64,000 bases of DNA from Chitinophaga pinensis (lineage in GTDB: Bacteria; Bacteroidota; Bacteroidia; Chitinophagales; CAIOSU01), in NCBI GenBank assembly GCA_945901065.1, contig CAMDKI010000002.1, positions 310,001-374,000 on the forward strand, read 5' to 3'. Positions 63,480 through 64,000 of this stretch are shown here, in pieces (the first letter of the stretch is position 1; each line of letters begins with the position of its first letter). The position numbers were made by a program, and so were the translations under genes. The notes under the pieces were generated by a model. The model had not been told where the DNA came from, made no database searches, and saw only the letters and a list, made by a program, of their open reading frames with translations.

Positions 63480-64000
63480 ATGGCCAATTCTGATTTACGC
63501 AAAGTATTTTTGGTGGATGACGATCCGATGCACCTACAAATGCTCAAAGACCACCTTTCCAGCAAGCTTAAAGTTGATATTACTACTTTCTCAACGGGCG
63601 AAGATTGCTTGGCAAACCTTGATAAAAACCCAGATGTAATTGTGCTTGATTACTACCTAAACAGCGTAGAAAAAAGTGCTGCCAATGGCATCGAGATTCT
63701 TAAGAAAATAAAAGCGCGCAACGCCGATACCGAAGTAGTGATGCTATCAGGCCAAGAGAAAATTGAAATCGCGGTAGAAACCATGGCCAGCGGTGCGTTT
63801 GACTACGTAATTAAAAACGAAAGCTCGTTTTTGCGCACTGAGAACAAGCTGGTAAATGTTTTTAAGCACAAAAAGCTTGAAGACAACGTGAAGCTTTACA
63901 AAAAAGGCTTGATAGTGATGGGTGTAGTAGTGGTGTTGGTTGTTATTACCTCCATCATATTGGTATCAACCGGTATTGCTACCGAAAACCCAGGCTGGTA
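63480..64000 (+). CDS. Receiver protein with C-terminal membrane helix, 3' end outside window
   Basis: The first 173 residues of a protein that runs off the window. Residues 8-125 form a REC domain: LVDDDPMH, phosphoacceptor Asp57 in VIVLDYYLN, Ser90 in VMLSG, Lys112 in VIKNESS. After a charged linker (KHKKLEDNVKLYKKG) there is a single hydrophobic helix at about 143-165 (GLIVMGVVVVLVVITSIILV). A receiver tethered to the membrane by its own tail is unusual; it may be the phosphorelay's end point. What follows the helix cannot be seen. Confidence 0.85.
   Translation, partial: MANSDLRKVFLVDDDPMHLQMLKDHLSSKLKVDITTFSTGEDCLANLDKNPDVIVLDYYLNSVEKSAANGIEILKKIKARNADTEVVMLSGQEKIEIAVETMASGAFDYVIKNESSFLRTENKLVNVFKHKKLEDNVKLYKKGLIVMGVVVVLVVITSIILVSTGIATENPGW

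Overview
The window is a chromosomal segment of a Bacteroidota bacterium. The evidence is eight secreted proteins ending in type IX secretion (T9SS) type A sorting domains with the YPNP motif, three TonB-dependent receptors with N-terminal carboxypeptidase-like repeats, YfhO and DUF2723 envelope proteins, an SDR-type threonine dehydrogenase, and many copies of the Bacteroidota -7 promoter element TAnnTTTG just upstream of starts. Ribosome binding sites of Shine-Dalgarno type are not evident. The order cannot be fixed from the sequence alone; a Chitinophagales/Sphingobacteriales-like organism is a reasonable guess. No phage, insertion sequence, rRNA or CRISPR array was seen.

Layout. 1-2,400: edge fragment of a secreted protein, the ribosome rescue hydrolase arfB, a DUF1571/LysM exported protein and an Mpo1-like membrane protein. 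2,400-8,060: five minus-strand genes in a row for T9SS cargo proteins that share an N-terminal Ig-like (He_PIG-like) domain; three are close paralogues with nearly identical 3' DNA. 8,360-13,360: two paralogous TonB-dependent receptors. 13,550-17,370: a ceramidase-like hydrolase overlapping a fold-III PLP enzyme, then the c-di-AMP synthase cdaA. 17,380-25,630: a lipoprotein beta-lactamase-like hydrolase, a T9SS esterase, a DUF4442 protein, maf, a UbiA-family prenyltransferase, a LolC/E-like ABC permease, a NamZ-like muramidase and fmt. 25,670-34,100: corA, a TPR-like exported protein, a large T9SS protein, dapF, an HtrA/DegP protease and a DEAD-box helicase. 34,480-41,305: FAD oxidoreductase-purE-purK, then FkbM methyltransferase, a DUF5672 gene split by a frameshift and YfhO. 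41,530-50,280: SDR threonine dehydrogenase, rlmB and a glycan set (GT117/DUF2723, a GT39-like protein with TPRs, a polyprenyl-phosphate sugar synthase and a SAM methyltransferase). 50,620-51,320: tRNA-Gln with a duplicated 3' end, and methylmalonyl-CoA epimerase. 51,370-55,870: a degenerate T9SS esterase and a third TonB-dependent receptor. 56,105-64,000: a signalling operon with a secreted unknown, a two-component propeller kinase, a receiver, a three-receiver hybrid kinase, an HPt protein and a receiver with a C-terminal membrane helix that runs off the window.

How the genes work together. The T9SS cargo genes and TonB receptors make this a surface-facing stretch. The GT genes plus the polyprenyl-phosphate sugar synthase fit an envelope or protein glycosylation route. 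The last 8 kb read as one phosphorelay: a sensor kinase, stand-alone and hybrid receivers, an HPt shuttle, and a membrane-tethered receiver as a possible output or phosphate sink. The most distinctive observations are that phosphorelay with its receiver-TM protein, the ceramidase/PLP enzyme pair with a Ser-to-Thr change in the catalytic motif, the T9SS five-gene array with signs of gene conversion, a T9SS esterase that has lost its nucleophile, the duplicated tRNA-Gln 3' end, period-7 intergenic repeats, and -7 elements placed so close to start codons that the mRNAs would be leaderless.
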